Of a stretch of DNA of 37,697 bases, positions 23,333 through 31,675 are shown one piece after another. This stretch comes from a virus. A program made the position numbers and the translations under genes. Location: positions 1-37,697 of the IMG/VR virus record IMGVR_UViG_3300027370_000020, one strand, 5' to 3'. The notes under the pieces are model-generated. The model searched no databases, was not told where the DNA came from, and worked only from the letters and a program-made list of their open reading frames with translations. Position 1 is the first letter of the stretch. Every line of letters begins with the position of its first letter.

Positions 23333-25385
23333 CCTTTGTTCCTGTAAGTTTGACTACTTCCGTCGTTCCGTCTTTGTGGACGATAGCTACCGAATCAATC
23401 GTGAACTTCTTACTATCAGTGACCGACATCCCTTTATAGCGGTTGGCGGCTTCTGGCTTCACGTAAGCCACAGTGGCGTGCGGCCGAAAATCTGGATGCG
23501 TGGACTTCGCGAAGTCGCCATGTCTTTGAATCTCATCATTCAATCGGTGGAGTTCGGGCGCTTCAATCGGCGCCATGACTACCGCGGCGCCATCGGAAGA
23601 CTTGCTGGGCGGGAATACGTCCGTCTTTCCGAGAGTGGCTTCGAACGGTGCCTGCTCGGACAGGAACTTCTTGATGCCTTCAGTGTCGTCGCCTTGAATC
23701 CCGTAACGCACGGTGACATGGTTGCCTTCTACGTTCTTCCCCTGGCCGGCTAAGTCGGAGTCAGAGATACGAGCCCGCGCGGTTTCGAGAGCTTCATGGG
23801 CTTCCGAACCTTCTGGGATATTGGCTTGGGTGTTGCCGAATTTATGAACTGGCGGTGGCTCGCTGGGCGCAGACGCTACTTGCTCGGCTCTCTGCGGTGC
23901 AGGCGTGGCAATTGGCTTTGCCACTTCCTGAGTCTTCCCGGCAGGAGCAATCTGTTGAGCAGGACGCTGAGGTAATACTGCGGCAGGCTTCGCGGGACCT
24001 TCCGATCGGGCAAGTTCGGTCTCCGGAGTAAAGTCGATTTCGGGCGTTTGTGCGGCAGGCCCAGCGGGAGTACGAGCGTCGTGAATTTGAGGCCGTGATG
24101 CAAAAGGTGCGACGACTGGAGCCGGTGCCGGAGGTTGAGTTACCGGCTTCACTGCTCGTTCTCTGGAGGCCAGTTCCCGCGCAGCGTCGGGGTCGTAGTT
24201 CGTGCGTTCTAAGTATTCGGAGGCTTCCGCTCGAGTGATGGGCGGCTGTCCGGTTCCCAATTGCGGTTGGGTGACAACTGGCTTTGGTCCAACGTACTCG
24301 CCTTCAACTGGCGTGCTCGGTTGCTGCGTTCTGGATTCGCGCCAGATGCGAACGGCATCTCCGAAACTGACAGGATTCTTCTTTAGAATCGCTTGGGCGG
24401 CCGCGCGCGCATCCGCCTCAGAGGTAATCCGTAACTGCTGGCCCTTGGCGTCATCGACAAATCCGCGCTTCCAGAGCAGTGTTGCTAGGCTGTCCTCGAT
24501 GGGTTTGAAGTTTGCAAGTGCGCGTTCATCGGCAGCACCGGAGATTCCACCACCAATCGCACCCACTGTTGCGGCTGCCTCTCCTATGAGTGCTTTCGCT
24601 TCTGGCGAAGCATGAAGTCTGTCCGCGACAACCTCTGCGCCTTTCTGAGCACCGACACTCCCAATGATCGCCTCAATGGTAGTAATCGGCGCAGCCGCTG
24701 CGCCTACGACCATGGCCGGGCGTGCCACCTCTCCCAATCCACCTAGCACCCCAGCACCCGCAGACTCGGCTGTCCGCGCAGAAGGATAGGGCTGTGTTGC
24801 GGTCGGAACCAACGTCTTCAATCCGCTGGCGACTTTCGGGATTCCCGATACGCCGGTTGCGCCCTGCAGTGCTTCGTTAGAGGAAGCATTCAACCGTGCA
24901 GCTTCTTCGCGGCCTTCGATGCTGCCATCATTCGCAATCCAAACCGGCGCTCCGAAGCCGGTCGAGACAAGTGTGACGCGTTGCTTCGGTTCGGCAGGCT
25001 CCCCTGTCGGCAACGTCGGCTGTCCGATTGCTGGGCGCGGAACTGGAGTGATTTGATTCTGTACGGCTGGCGGTGGAGATAGCGGAGTCGGCTTTGCGGT
25101 CGGCTGTAAAGTCAGCGGCGGTCCAGCTTGGCGCTCAACCTCCTGTGTTGCCGTTCCCTGATGCGGCGGCGCGATACTGAGACGATTCTGCGCCGGTGGC
25201 AAGACAGGCGATGGTGTCGGGCGTATTGCTTGATCGATTTGCGCTGAAGCAGAAGCGCGCGAAGTCCACGGTTGAGTTTGTTGAATCAGACTGCCAACCG
25301 AGGGCATTGGCGGGCCTGGCTGCTCGGGCTCAAAATCTACTTGCTGAGATTCCGGCTCGAAGTCGATGGTGGCAGTATCAGGCAT
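23229..25385 (-). CDS. Phage ejection-type protein with C-terminal 2H phosphoesterase domain
   Basis: 718 residues. The first 150 are Pro/Gln/Thr-rich with IDFEPE and VDFEPE motifs and PSVGSLIQ. A hydrophobic, Gly/Ala-zipper region (about 210-290; GEVARPAMVVGAAAAPITTI) could enter membranes. A second low-complexity part contains IDFTPE. The C-terminal 170 residues are a LigT/2H phosphoesterase: NHVTVRYG near 556 and HATVAYV near 636 give the paired HxT motifs. The end carries a third VEFEPE. 2H domains are known partners in phage polyvalent proteins, where they may act on cyclic nucleotide or RNA ends of host defences. The stop lies 104 bases inside the giant gene. Confidence 0.75.
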   Translation of the reverse strand: MPDTATIDFEPESQQVDFEPEQPGPPMPSVGSLIQQTQPWTSRASASAQIDQAIRPTPSPVLPPAQNRLSIAPPHQGTATQEVERQAGPPLTLQPTAKPTPLSPPPAVQNQITPVPRPAIGQPTLPTGEPAEPKQRVTLVSTGFGAPVWIANDGSIEGREEAARLNASSNEALQGATGVSGIPKVASGLKTLVPTATQPYPSARTAESAGAGVLGGLGEVARPAMVVGAAAAPITTIEAIIGSVGAQKGAEVVADRLHASPEAKALIGEAAATVGAIGGGISGAADERALANFKPIEDSLATLLWKRGFVDDAKGQQLRITSEADARAAAQAILKKNPVSFGDAVRIWRESRTQQPSTPVEGEYVGPKPVVTQPQLGTGQPPITRAEASEYLERTNYDPDAARELASRERAVKPVTQPPAPAPVVAPFASRPQIHDARTPAGPAAQTPEIDFTPETELARSEGPAKPAAVLPQRPAQQIAPAGKTQEVAKPIATPAPQRAEQVASAPSEPPPVHKFGNTQANIPEGSEAHEALETARARISDSDLAGQGKNVEGNHVTVRYGIQGDDTEGIKKFLSEQAPFEATLGKTDVFPPSKSSDGAAVVMAPIEAPELHRLNDEIQRHGDFAKSTHPDFRPHATVAYVKPEAANRYKGMSVTDSKKFTIDSVAIVHKDGTTEVVKLTGTKGGADASASKSSSAHAVEFEPENCNHSGEWRSCLG

Positions 25386-25391
25386 GGGAAT

Positions 25392-26933
25392 CTACCAAGT
25401 GCCGTATTGGCCACTCTGCGTAGCCTGTTTTAGTTGGCTTTGTGGAATCTGGCCGCGGGTGCCCGTCTTTTTGTCGTATACCCAGACCTTTCCAGGCTTC
25501 GGAGGTGTGGTAGGCTTCGCGGGGATGGCGCCGGCGGGCGGGGGTTGGGACGGTGTACTCGCGGGAGTGTTACCCGACTTCGATTGAAGCGCGCCACCTT
25601 TCTTGGTGAGTCCCAGGAGTTTATCGGCTTCATCGCTGGCTTGCTGTTCCCGAGGCGCGTACTTTGCATCGAGGTTCGCATCAATCTTCTGCCTCTCGGC
25701 CGCCAGAGCGTCGGCGTTGTATTTCAATTTGAGGTTGCTGTCTGCTTCTTTGTAGAGCCTGGCGCGTTCCGATTCTTTCTCTTTGGCCACACGGTCGAGC
25801 ATGTTGGACTTTTGATTCTGGATGGCGATGATCTTTGCGAGATCGGCGGCGGAGGTATCTTTCCCGGCAGCTTTCAGTGCAGCAAGTTGATCGATGGCTC
25901 CCTTGAGTGCGGCCTTTTTCTTGGGATCGGCTTCCGTGTTGTACGCTTGGACGAGTTCGACTTCGTTACTGGGTTGTTTGGGCTGGAGGTCCTTCTTTGC
26001 CTGTGCCTCTCTTAGATCGTTTTGCGATTGTACTAACTGGCCGCGAATCGCCGCGTTCTCGCCAGCGGCGTTCGCCCGACCTTCAGCGGCCTCCGCCGTC
26101 TTCTCTCGTGCTTCTCCCAACTGCGTCTCATACGCCGACTTCATCGCCGCGTTGTAAAGATTCTGCTGCTCGGTGTTGAGTTTTTCTGTGTTCCCAATTT
26201 CCGTATCGAGGTTAGAGACGTTCTCCTGCTGTAGGGATTTGTCGCGTGCAAAGCGGGCGTTGGTGGCACCAGGACCAACGTAGATCGGTTCTGCTCCCCC
26301 GCGTGAACCAAATCCCATTGCAAAATTAGCCAAGGTTCCGAGAAGCCTCTGGCCGAGTCCCATTCGGTACATCGGCTTGCCCGTCTGCGGGTCGACCGCC
26401 GCCGGATTAATCGGTTGACCTGCTTGCGCGCGTCGCGAAATTAACGAGAGAAGATTGTTGTTTCCTGGCTGCGGAATTTCGGAAGGGAGGGGGCTGGTTT
26501 TTACGGCGGCAGTCGGCGGCCTTGGACCACCTTCGCCCGCAATGATCGATCCGACCGAGGGCGGTTGTGGAGTGCTGGCTGGATCGCTTACCGGAGCCGG
26601 CTGTGCGACAGCAGTACCAGCAGGCGGCAGTGGAGCAGGAGTAACAGCGTCGCCGGCGGACGCCATGAGCCTACTACGCACCGCAGGTGGGTAAACTTTA
26701 GGCAACCGCACTTCAACTGGCTGTGCAGATCGCGCAATAATGTCGCCCACGGAACCAGACTGTGGCCCCGAACTGGCCATCGTTGCGGGGGCGGGTTGAT
26801 TTTCTGGCGAAGCGGGAGCGCCAGAGACCGGCGGCGCTCCACTGCCTGCGGACGCCATGAGTTGCCGCCGCAGTTCTTCGTAGTCGACTGCGTCTGGACC
26901 GCTCGACTCATCGTCTCCCCATTCAGTAGGCAT
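25392..26933 (-). CDS. Ala/Pro-rich protein with coiled coil, probable ejected or virion-associated protein
   Basis: 513 residues. The N-terminal 170 are Pro/Ala/Ser-rich and contain repeated modules: RRQLMASAGSG and RSRLMASAGDA, and SVGDIIARSAQP and SVGSIIAGEGGP. A short hydrophobic patch (GQRLLGTLANFAMGFGSRGG, about 195-215) is followed by a long Gln/Ala/Glu/Lys coiled coil (about 240-430) and a Pro-rich tail. No enzyme motif. GAGGAGAAATT before the ATG is an excellent ribosome site. It is placed between DnaB and the 2H protein; SVGxII-type motifs shared with that protein suggest a common handling signal. Confidence 0.6.
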   Translation of the reverse strand: MPTEWGDDESSGPDAVDYEELRRQLMASAGSGAPPVSGAPASPENQPAPATMASSGPQSGSVGDIIARSAQPVEVRLPKVYPPAVRSRLMASAGDAVTPAPLPPAGTAVAQPAPVSDPASTPQPPSVGSIIAGEGGPRPPTAAVKTSPLPSEIPQPGNNNLLSLISRRAQAGQPINPAAVDPQTGKPMYRMGLGQRLLGTLANFAMGFGSRGGAEPIYVGPGATNARFARDKSLQQENVSNLDTEIGNTEKLNTEQQNLYNAAMKSAYETQLGEAREKTAEAAEGRANAAGENAAIRGQLVQSQNDLREAQAKKDLQPKQPSNEVELVQAYNTEADPKKKAALKGAIDQLAALKAAGKDTSAADLAKIIAIQNQKSNMLDRVAKEKESERARLYKEADSNLKLKYNADALAAERQKIDANLDAKYAPREQQASDEADKLLGLTKKGGALQSKSGNTPASTPSQPPPAGAIPAKPTTPPKPGKVWVYDKKTGTRGQIPQSQLKQATQSGQYGTW

Positions 26934-26955
26934 AATTTCTCCTCGTTTGCTTCCT

Positions 26956-28278
26956 CTATCGGTTGGTTCGCTCGTGAAAAGTTAAGGTCTTGGAATCAAA
27001 ATAAACTAGCTCATTGCTCACGGGGCCGTGTCGTTGCTTCGCAATGATCAATTCATCCTCGCCGGACGGATTCCCAAACTCATCGACTGGGCGGTACGTC
27101 AGGATGATCACGTGTGCGTCGTTCTCTTGCGAGCCGGACTCTTTCAAATGAAACTTGTTTGGCCTAGCGTTGAGGCTGCCATCTTTCGGCCGTGATAATT
27201 GACTGATCGCGACCACAGGAACTCCGGTGTCTTTCGCTAGGGCACGCAGTGCATTCGAAACTTTTGTCAGACGTTCCTTCTCGTCCCGGGCCGGCACCGA
27301 GATCAACTGCACATAGTCCACTATCAAGAGTTGCACTTTCTCCCGCCGGATCAGCAGGCGTGCTTTCGCGATGAGCTTCTGGATAGATAAGGAACTGTCT
27401 TCGACCACGAACAAGGGCCACTGCCCGACGTCACCCATGGCGAGCCGGATGCGCGTTCTCATTTCGGGCTCTAACCGGCGTGGGTAGCGAATGCACTGAA
27501 ACGGGATTTTCCCGTCGTGTGACCAGAGCCGTTGCAGAAGATCACCCTGGCCCATTTCGATCGAGAATATGGCGACCGGAATTTCGTTGCGGCAATTCGC
27601 TGCGGCGATCTGCAGCGAGAGTGCGGTTTTGCCGTCTCCCGTGCGGCCGCCTACCAGCCACAACTCTCCCTTGCGAATCCCCGTTGTTGCCAGATCCAAG
27701 CAATCGAGGCTGGTAGTAAGACCGATCAGGTCTCCACTGCCATCAGCAAGCTTTTCCCATTCGTTGTAAACCTGGTCTGTAAAGGAAACAACACGCTGCG
27801 CGGGAGCATCGTCGGAACCGGTTTGGATTTGGAGAATGTTTTCTCCCAGTGCTTCGATCGCTTGTTGCGATGAACAACCATCGCCGATCACACCGATGGT
27901 CGAGTGGCACGCATGGACGAGCCTGCGTTGCATTGCTTTCTCGCGCACGATCCTGACGTAGTGCCGAATGCTCGGTCGATCCGGAACACCGTCTAGAAGC
28001 CCCGAGATGTAACCGTAATCACCAACGGCCTCGAGTTGCCGATGGCTCGACAACTCTTCTGACAGGGTCACGAGGTCGATAGGGCGGCCAGTGTCAGCGA
28101 TCGCTTGCATTGCTAAATAAATGCGCCGGTGGGAATCGAGGGACAACTCCCCCGCGGCGAGTCCGAGGGCAGCGGCCTCGTCGTAAGCCTTCGCATCCAA
28201 CAAAATTGCGCCAAGCACTGACCGTTCGGCTTCTAAGTTCGTGGGCAACGCTCGATCGATGTAGTCGAGGGTACTCAA
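26956..28278 (-). CDS. dnaB: Replicative DNA helicase, DnaB family
   Basis: 440 residues, close to the usual length. N-terminal domain: LPTNLEAERSVLGAILLD and RRIYLAMQAI, with LVTLSEEL. C-terminal RecA-fold motor: GELWLVGGRTGDGKTALSLQ as Walker A near 210, FSIEMGQGDL, LLIVDYVQLISVP as Walker B near 325, and the late GSQENDAHVIILTYR and IAKQRHGP motifs. It unwinds DNA at the replication fork of the element. It begins with TTG at 28278, with AGGGGAG just upstream and overlap with the stop of the loader gene, so loader and helicase are made together. Phage or element copy rather than the host gene, judged by context. Confidence 0.92.
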   Translation of the reverse strand: MSTLDYIDRALPTNLEAERSVLGAILLDAKAYDEAAALGLAAGELSLDSHRRIYLAMQAIADTGRPIDLVTLSEELSSHRQLEAVGDYGYISGLLDGVPDRPSIRHYVRIVREKAMQRRLVHACHSTIGVIGDGCSSQQAIEALGENILQIQTGSDDAPAQRVVSFTDQVYNEWEKLADGSGDLIGLTTSLDCLDLATTGIRKGELWLVGGRTGDGKTALSLQIAAANCRNEIPVAIFSIEMGQGDLLQRLWSHDGKIPFQCIRYPRRLEPEMRTRIRLAMGDVGQWPLFVVEDSSLSIQKLIAKARLLIRREKVQLLIVDYVQLISVPARDEKERLTKVSNALRALAKDTGVPVVAISQLSRPKDGSLNARPNKFHLKESGSQENDAHVIILTYRPVDEFGNPSGEDELIIAKQRHGPVSNELVYFDSKTLTFHERTNR

Positions 28279-29234
28279 TGCGCTCCCCTGGCCACGTTCC
28301 GCTCTTGGCGGATTCGCTCACTGGCAGGAACGTAATTCGCGGGCAGTTTTGCGGCGCCGTTACCATTGACTACTCCGTTCCTTTCGCTTCTCCAATCCCC
28401 TTCGTCATCCCAGAAGGATCCAGCGCTCAACCAGCTCGCCGGATAGGGAATGAACTCCGGATCGCACCCCTGAACACATCGAGCGTAGAGTGTGATCCGC
28501 TGGGCAAGGTAGTTGAGCGCCTCCTCGAGAGGCATAGCGGGGTGATCATGGTCCCCGGCAATTACTATTCCCACTGCTTTACAGATGGCTTTCTTCGCTG
28601 CCAACTTGTCGCGCTTTCGAGGATAAAGGCTGTAAAGCTGCTCGATCTGAGCTTCGGTTGGTTTTGATCTATTCGTGTCAACGGCGAGCGCGCGATGATC
28701 CGCAAACGCAGTTTGCGGGAAAGTACTTATATCCTGTTCCTGCTCCTGCTCCTGCTCCTGATTCGGCAAAGCCTTTACTGAAGGCTTTTGAAAAGTCTTG
28801 TCGAAAGCCTTTCCGAACTCCTCTCCAACCCCGTAAATCACTGACTTTATGGTCTCGAACGCTTCGCGTTTCAGATCACACTCTGGTATCAAGTGCCACT
28901 CACAAGCCCACGAGATGACTACATTCGGTGACTGGGGGAGGTTGCACTTTATGGCGTTCGGGATCCACACGACGCGTGCTCTCCAATCGGCTTTCGCTAT
29001 ACCTAACTGAAAGACTTCCGCGAAGGCTTTATCGAAGGCTTCCTGCGCCCATCCAAGTTCCTCAGCCAGCGCAGCGCGACCCGCACGAAACAACCCTGGA
29101 ATCGGACCAGTGTGTGGCCCGGTAAGGAGGAAAAGCCAGAGGGCCTGACCTGATGGCAGAAGAGGTGAGAGGGTGCGGTACTTCTCATCGCCCCACATGC
29201 GTACTTCGATTTTGCGGTAACGGTTTTCGGCCAT
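28275..29234 (-). CDS. Phage replication protein / putative helicase loader (DnaD/DnaT-like)
   Basis: 319 residues. The N-terminal part (RYRKIEVRMWGDEKYRTLSP, LTGPHTGPIPGLFRAG, LAEELGW) has the winged-helix pattern of phage replisome organisers that bind the origin. A Gln-Glu repeat linker follows, and the C-terminal half (QIEQLYSLYPRKRDKLAAKK, then RITLYARCV and PYPASWLSAGSFWDD) matches the region of such proteins that contacts the helicase. The DnaB gene follows with overlap, which supports a loader role. The start lies only 16 bases after a strong terminator, and there is no clear ribosome site. Confidence 0.75.
   Translation of the reverse strand: MAENRYRKIEVRMWGDEKYRTLSPLLPSGQALWLFLLTGPHTGPIPGLFRAGRAALAEELGWAQEAFDKAFAEVFQLGIAKADWRARVVWIPNAIKCNLPQSPNVVISWACEWHLIPECDLKREAFETIKSVIYGVGEEFGKAFDKTFQKPSVKALPNQEQEQEQEQDISTFPQTAFADHRALAVDTNRSKPTEAQIEQLYSLYPRKRDKLAAKKAICKAVGIVIAGDHDHPAMPLEEALNYLAQRITLYARCVQGCDPEFIPYPASWLSAGSFWDDEGDWRSERNGVVNGNGAAKLPANYVPASERIRQERNVARGAH
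28733..28760. repeat. Hexanucleotide repeat coding for Gln-Glu
   Basis: CCTGCT-type hexamers repeat about four and a half times (one unit reads CCTGTT), giving QEQEQEQEQ in the loader protein. The unit length keeps the reading frame, so copy-number change would alter linker length only. Confidence 0.8.
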
Positions 29235-29250
29235 TCAGCGTCGGCTTCTG

Positions 29251-29280
29251 AAAAAAAAGCCGTCGCTTCCGGCGACGGCT
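29251..29280 (-). terminator. Strong terminator directly upstream of the replication operon
   Basis: On the minus strand a perfect 9-bp stem, AGCCGTCGC and GCGACGGCT with a 5-base loop (29258-29280), is followed by eight T residues (29251-29258 region). It lies between the XRE gene and the loader gene and ends 16 bases before the loader start codon. No promoter fits in between, so the replication genes depend on read-through or on a start within the hairpin. Confidence 0.9.
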
Positions 29281-29301
29281 CGCACGTAGTTTGACGATTT
29301 A

Positions 29302-29532
29302 TTAGGCGGTTCTGACTTGCTGCCTCTCCTGAGAGAGTAATATTCCAAACTCCTTCGCCTTGGCGGCAAGATACTCGCTCAAAGCTCGATGCACCGCCGC
29401 AATCTCGTTATCGGTGAGCGACAATTGACCGGTCTCGGCTTGCGATAATCTCATCCGCGAAATTCCGGATGCCTGGGCGAGTAAGAACTGCGTCATGCCT
29501 ATTTTTCTGCGGCGATCCTTCCAGTCAATCAT
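29302..29532 (-). CDS. XRE-family HTH regulator, 76 aa
   Basis: A Cro/C1-type helix-turn-helix: RRRKIGMTQFLLAQASGISR and MRLSQAETGQLSLTDNEIAA cover helices 1 to 4. ATG 29532 is chosen because GGAGG lies 8 bases upstream; the frame is open to 29574. Proteins of this size act as dimeric repressors of lysis-lysogeny type switches. A 16-base palindrome 45 bases upstream is a likely operator for self-control. It is separated from the replication genes by a strong terminator, so it is probably the switch protein of element B. Confidence 0.8.
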   Translation of the reverse strand: MIDWKDRRRKIGMTQFLLAQASGISRMRLSQAETGQLSLTDNEIAAVHRALSEYLAAKAKEFGILLSQERQQVRTA

Positions 29533-29577
29533 GATTCGTACCTCCGACGCAGGTGCAAAGTCGTCCGCCTGCACTTG

Positions 29578-29593
29578 TTGCCATCAGTGGCAA
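29578..29593. promoter_or_regulatory. Operator-like palindrome TTGCCA-TCAG-TGGCAA
   Basis: Perfect 6-bp arms with a 4-base centre, upstream of the XRE gene. A possible minus-strand promoter, TTCACC and TTAAAT 17 bases apart, lies just beyond it (about 29600-29630), which would place the palindrome near the transcription start. Confidence 0.55.
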
Positions 29594-29639
29594 AGGTTTT
29601 TATTTAATCGTGAAGCTTTAGGCTGGTGAAGTCGTGCGT

Positions 29640-29790
29640 AGACACGTACCGATGCGAAGCTGCGATGTGCAACGGAGCTTGTCGGTGCCGTTGAAACCGC
29701 TCTCAGTTCAGAGAGTCCCGAAAGACCTGGGTCGCGCAGCGCCCCTGTCTTTACTTGGATCGAGGGAAAATCTTGAAACTTCCCCTCGGC
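29640..29790. ncRNA. Highly structured intergenic segment, possible RNA
   Basis: Part of a 525-base gap without genes (29533-30058). ACCGA (29648-29652) pairs with TCGGT (29682-29686) and AAGCT (29657-29661) with AGCTT (29676-29680) in one stem; CAACGG in its loop (29670-29675) can pair with CCGTTG (29688-29693), giving a pseudoknot. CTCTC/GAGAG (29700-29715) and CGAGGG/CCCTCG (29761-29788) form two further hairpins. No known RNA class is recognised and the strand is undecided. Confidence 0.35.
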
Positions 29791-29934
29791 GTTCCTTCAA
29801 CGGGTAACTATACAGCAACTTTTGCCGCACGTCTCACTTTTTTTCAGAGCGGTAAATAATTAGTCACCCTTCGCATGACTTTTCCCGTTTTGTGAAGACC
29901 TGGAAAAAGAAATTATCGGGTCGTCCTCGGGAGA

Positions 29935-30008
29935 TTGACAAGTAGAACTGAGTTGGAACAGACTTGTCGTGCTCGGTAGCTGACAGTCTCCCCCCTTATC
30001 AACCGAGC
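29935..30008 (+). promoter_or_regulatory. Structured leader upstream of the PEGA gene
   Basis: TTGACA (29935-29940) is a candidate -35 box, although the -10 at 17 bases is poor. It overlaps a 7-bp inverted repeat GACAAGT/ACTTGTC (29937-29943 and 29962-29968). A second, GCTCGGT/ACCGAGC (29971-29977 and 30002-30008), follows before the ribosome site. Promoter and leader roles are inferred. Confidence 0.35.
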
Positions 30009-30058
30009 AGGGCCCCATCACAAGACTTCGCGGAAAAATCTAAGTTTTGGAGGGATGC

Positions 30059-30910
30059 ATGAATCGCGCCCGTTCTTGGCATTGGGAGTTTGCTTTTCCA
30101 TTCGTGGCACTGTATGTCGCAGTCTCTGTGATCAGCTTCGAGCCCACCGTACACGGCGAACAAAATCGGCCGAGAGTGTTTATCACCGACAGCGAGTCAT
30201 GGGAAATTGTTGGTTCTGCTGCTGGCTCTGGTGGAACATTTGCCGCCCATACGCAAGGCGGAGCCAGGCCTCAAACAGCAGAAATCATCAAAACGTTCGG
30301 GGAACGTTGCCAACAGGTCCTGGTTAACAACAAACAGGAAAAGGCCGATTACGTGGTCGTTCTGGACCACGAGGGCGGCAAAGGGTATCTACGCAGACGG
30401 AACAAGATTGCAGTCTTCAACAAGGAGGGAGACGCAATCGTAAGCCGCTCGACCCGGTCTTTGGGAAATTCTGTTCAGGACGCCTGCAACGCAATAGTCG
30501 TTGATTGGTCGGCTCAAGGTGCTGTCGCGGTCTCACCCACGCGGGGAAGTCCACTCCTTCCATCGACTCCCTCCAAACCCCAACCAGAGACTCATCCTGC
30601 TCCTGTAGTCTCCGCTGCCAAGCGCGATCCCGAAACGTCGGTTCAACCGGCGCTTGCCTCGGCTACGACGCTGGAGAAAGCGGCCGCGCCGCTGAGCGTC
30701 GACGTGGGGACTGTTTCCGTGACGTCTGATCCAGACGGGGCTGAAATATTTATCGATTCGGTCGGCTATGGTCACGCGCCGGCGATTCTGAAGTTGCCGC
30801 GCGGTAAGCACGCCATCCAGCTAGTCACGCAAGGTTATAAGGATTGGACCTCGAATGTCGAGGTTAGAGAGAACTCAATCGTTAACGTCACGGCGAATTT
30901 TGAAAAGTAG
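30059..30910 (+). CDS. Secreted or envelope protein with C-terminal PEGA domain, 283 aa
   Basis: The N-terminus (basic start, then FAFPFVALYVAVSVISFEP) is a signal peptide or single membrane anchor. Residues about 40-160 form an unassigned alpha/beta domain with ADYVVVLDHEGG, followed by a Pro/Ala/Ser-rich linker. The last 70 residues are a PEGA domain: GTVSVTSDPDGAEIFIDSVG, then APAILKLPRGKHAIQLVTQG and a closing NSIVNVTANFEK; the family is linked to surface layers and peptidoglycan-proximal proteins. ATG 30059 follows GGAGGG. It reads like a host chromosomal gene and suggests that element B ends before it. Confidence 0.8.
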   Translation: MNRARSWHWEFAFPFVALYVAVSVISFEPTVHGEQNRPRVFITDSESWEIVGSAAGSGGTFAAHTQGGARPQTAEIIKTFGERCQQVLVNNKQEKADYVVVLDHEGGKGYLRRRNKIAVFNKEGDAIVSRSTRSLGNSVQDACNAIVVDWSAQGAVAVSPTRGSPLLPSTPSKPQPETHPAPVVSAAKRDPETSVQPALASATTLEKAAAPLSVDVGTVSVTSDPDGAEIFIDSVGYGHAPAILKLPRGKHAIQLVTQGYKDWTSNVEVRENSIVNVTANFEK

Positions 30911-30941
30911 TCGGATTGCACGCCCGCACTCTCGCAGGACT

Positions 30942-31163
30942 TCAGCGCGACCAACGGGGTTCATCCCACACGTAGCGAGGACGTGTTTTAAGGACGGAGC
31001 GTCGAGCGGAGACCGAAAAAGAAAAACGCCTTTCATTTTGTGTTTGGGAGTAGCGAGCGCGGACCGCGCGGTTTCGCTCATGCTGATTCCGCTGCCAGCG
31101 GGTGTCGGCTTCCGCGTTGAACTCGGCGGCATCGCGAGGGTAGTTGGCTCCGTATTCCATCAT
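30942..31163 (-). pseudogene. Small gene or gene remnant, 73 aa
   Basis: The first 45 residues (MMEYGANYPRDAAEFNAEAD) read like coding sequence, with mostly G or C at third positions. In the same frame upstream of the ATG the codons continue sensibly (WRERYEERAA) until a TGA, so the segment may be the inner part of a longer gene that has lost its 5' end. After about residue 45 the product becomes Ser/Arg-rich and unconvincing. No function can be assigned. Confidence 0.35.
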
Positions 31164-31237
31164 GGCGGCGCGTTCTTCGTAGCGCTCACGCCAGAGTGTG
31201 GGTCAGTCGGCGGAGTAGATCGGCAGGTTGACGAACT

Positions 31238-31432
31238 TCATGGACGATCGGGCTTCTTGCTTCTTTCCAGAGCTTCGAGGAGCTCCGCTTCCATTTCGGC
31301 CGTCCAGGGCATTTTCTCCATGAAGTCCGAAAAGGCGACGGCGGCCGCGTGTCCGACGGGTAGGATGTGATAGCTTTCGGCTTCGCCTGGCGGCTTTGCC
31401 TTCCACAGCTGGTATTTCGGTTCCGTCGTCAT
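31238..31432 (-). CDS. Hypothetical protein, 64 aa
   Basis: Not recognised. A compact protein: a beta-like start (KYQLWKAKPPGEAESYHILP), a central helix AAAVAFSDFMEKMPW and an acidic helix EMEAELLEALERSKK. AGGA lies 8 bases upstream of the ATG. The reading frame has strong coding character compared with the overlapping frame at 31203-31529. Stands alone between the PEGA gene and the plus-strand gene at 31676. Confidence 0.55.
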   Translation of the reverse strand: MTTEPKYQLWKAKPPGEAESYHILPVGHAAAVAFSDFMEKMPWTAEMEAELLEALERSKKPDRP

Positions 31433-31675
31433 GTGGTGTCCTGCTCGTGGCCCGGTCTTGTGGCAGGCGCGCCCGGCCAGGAGCGCAACCTGTGGACCCT
31501 ACGGCGTTGGGACTTTGGTGCGCCGTCACCGGGTTCTTGCCGCGATGATAGCAAGGGCGGCGGGTTGGTGTCCTCGGGCCAGGACACCGAAATTTGTAAG
31601 CGATGGAAGATGGAGGGGTTTGCGGTTTCCCTCAAGTTACCGGGCGAATCGAGCTCAAGCCGGGCGGAGTATGAT

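Noticed and set aside
28700-28718. CCGCAAA/TTTGCGG hairpin as a terminator
   Set aside because: It lies inside the loader gene and is not followed by a T-tract on either strand.
29690-29700. GTTGAAAC, reminiscent of the end of some CRISPR repeats
   Set aside because: It occurs once with no spaced repeats and no cas genes.
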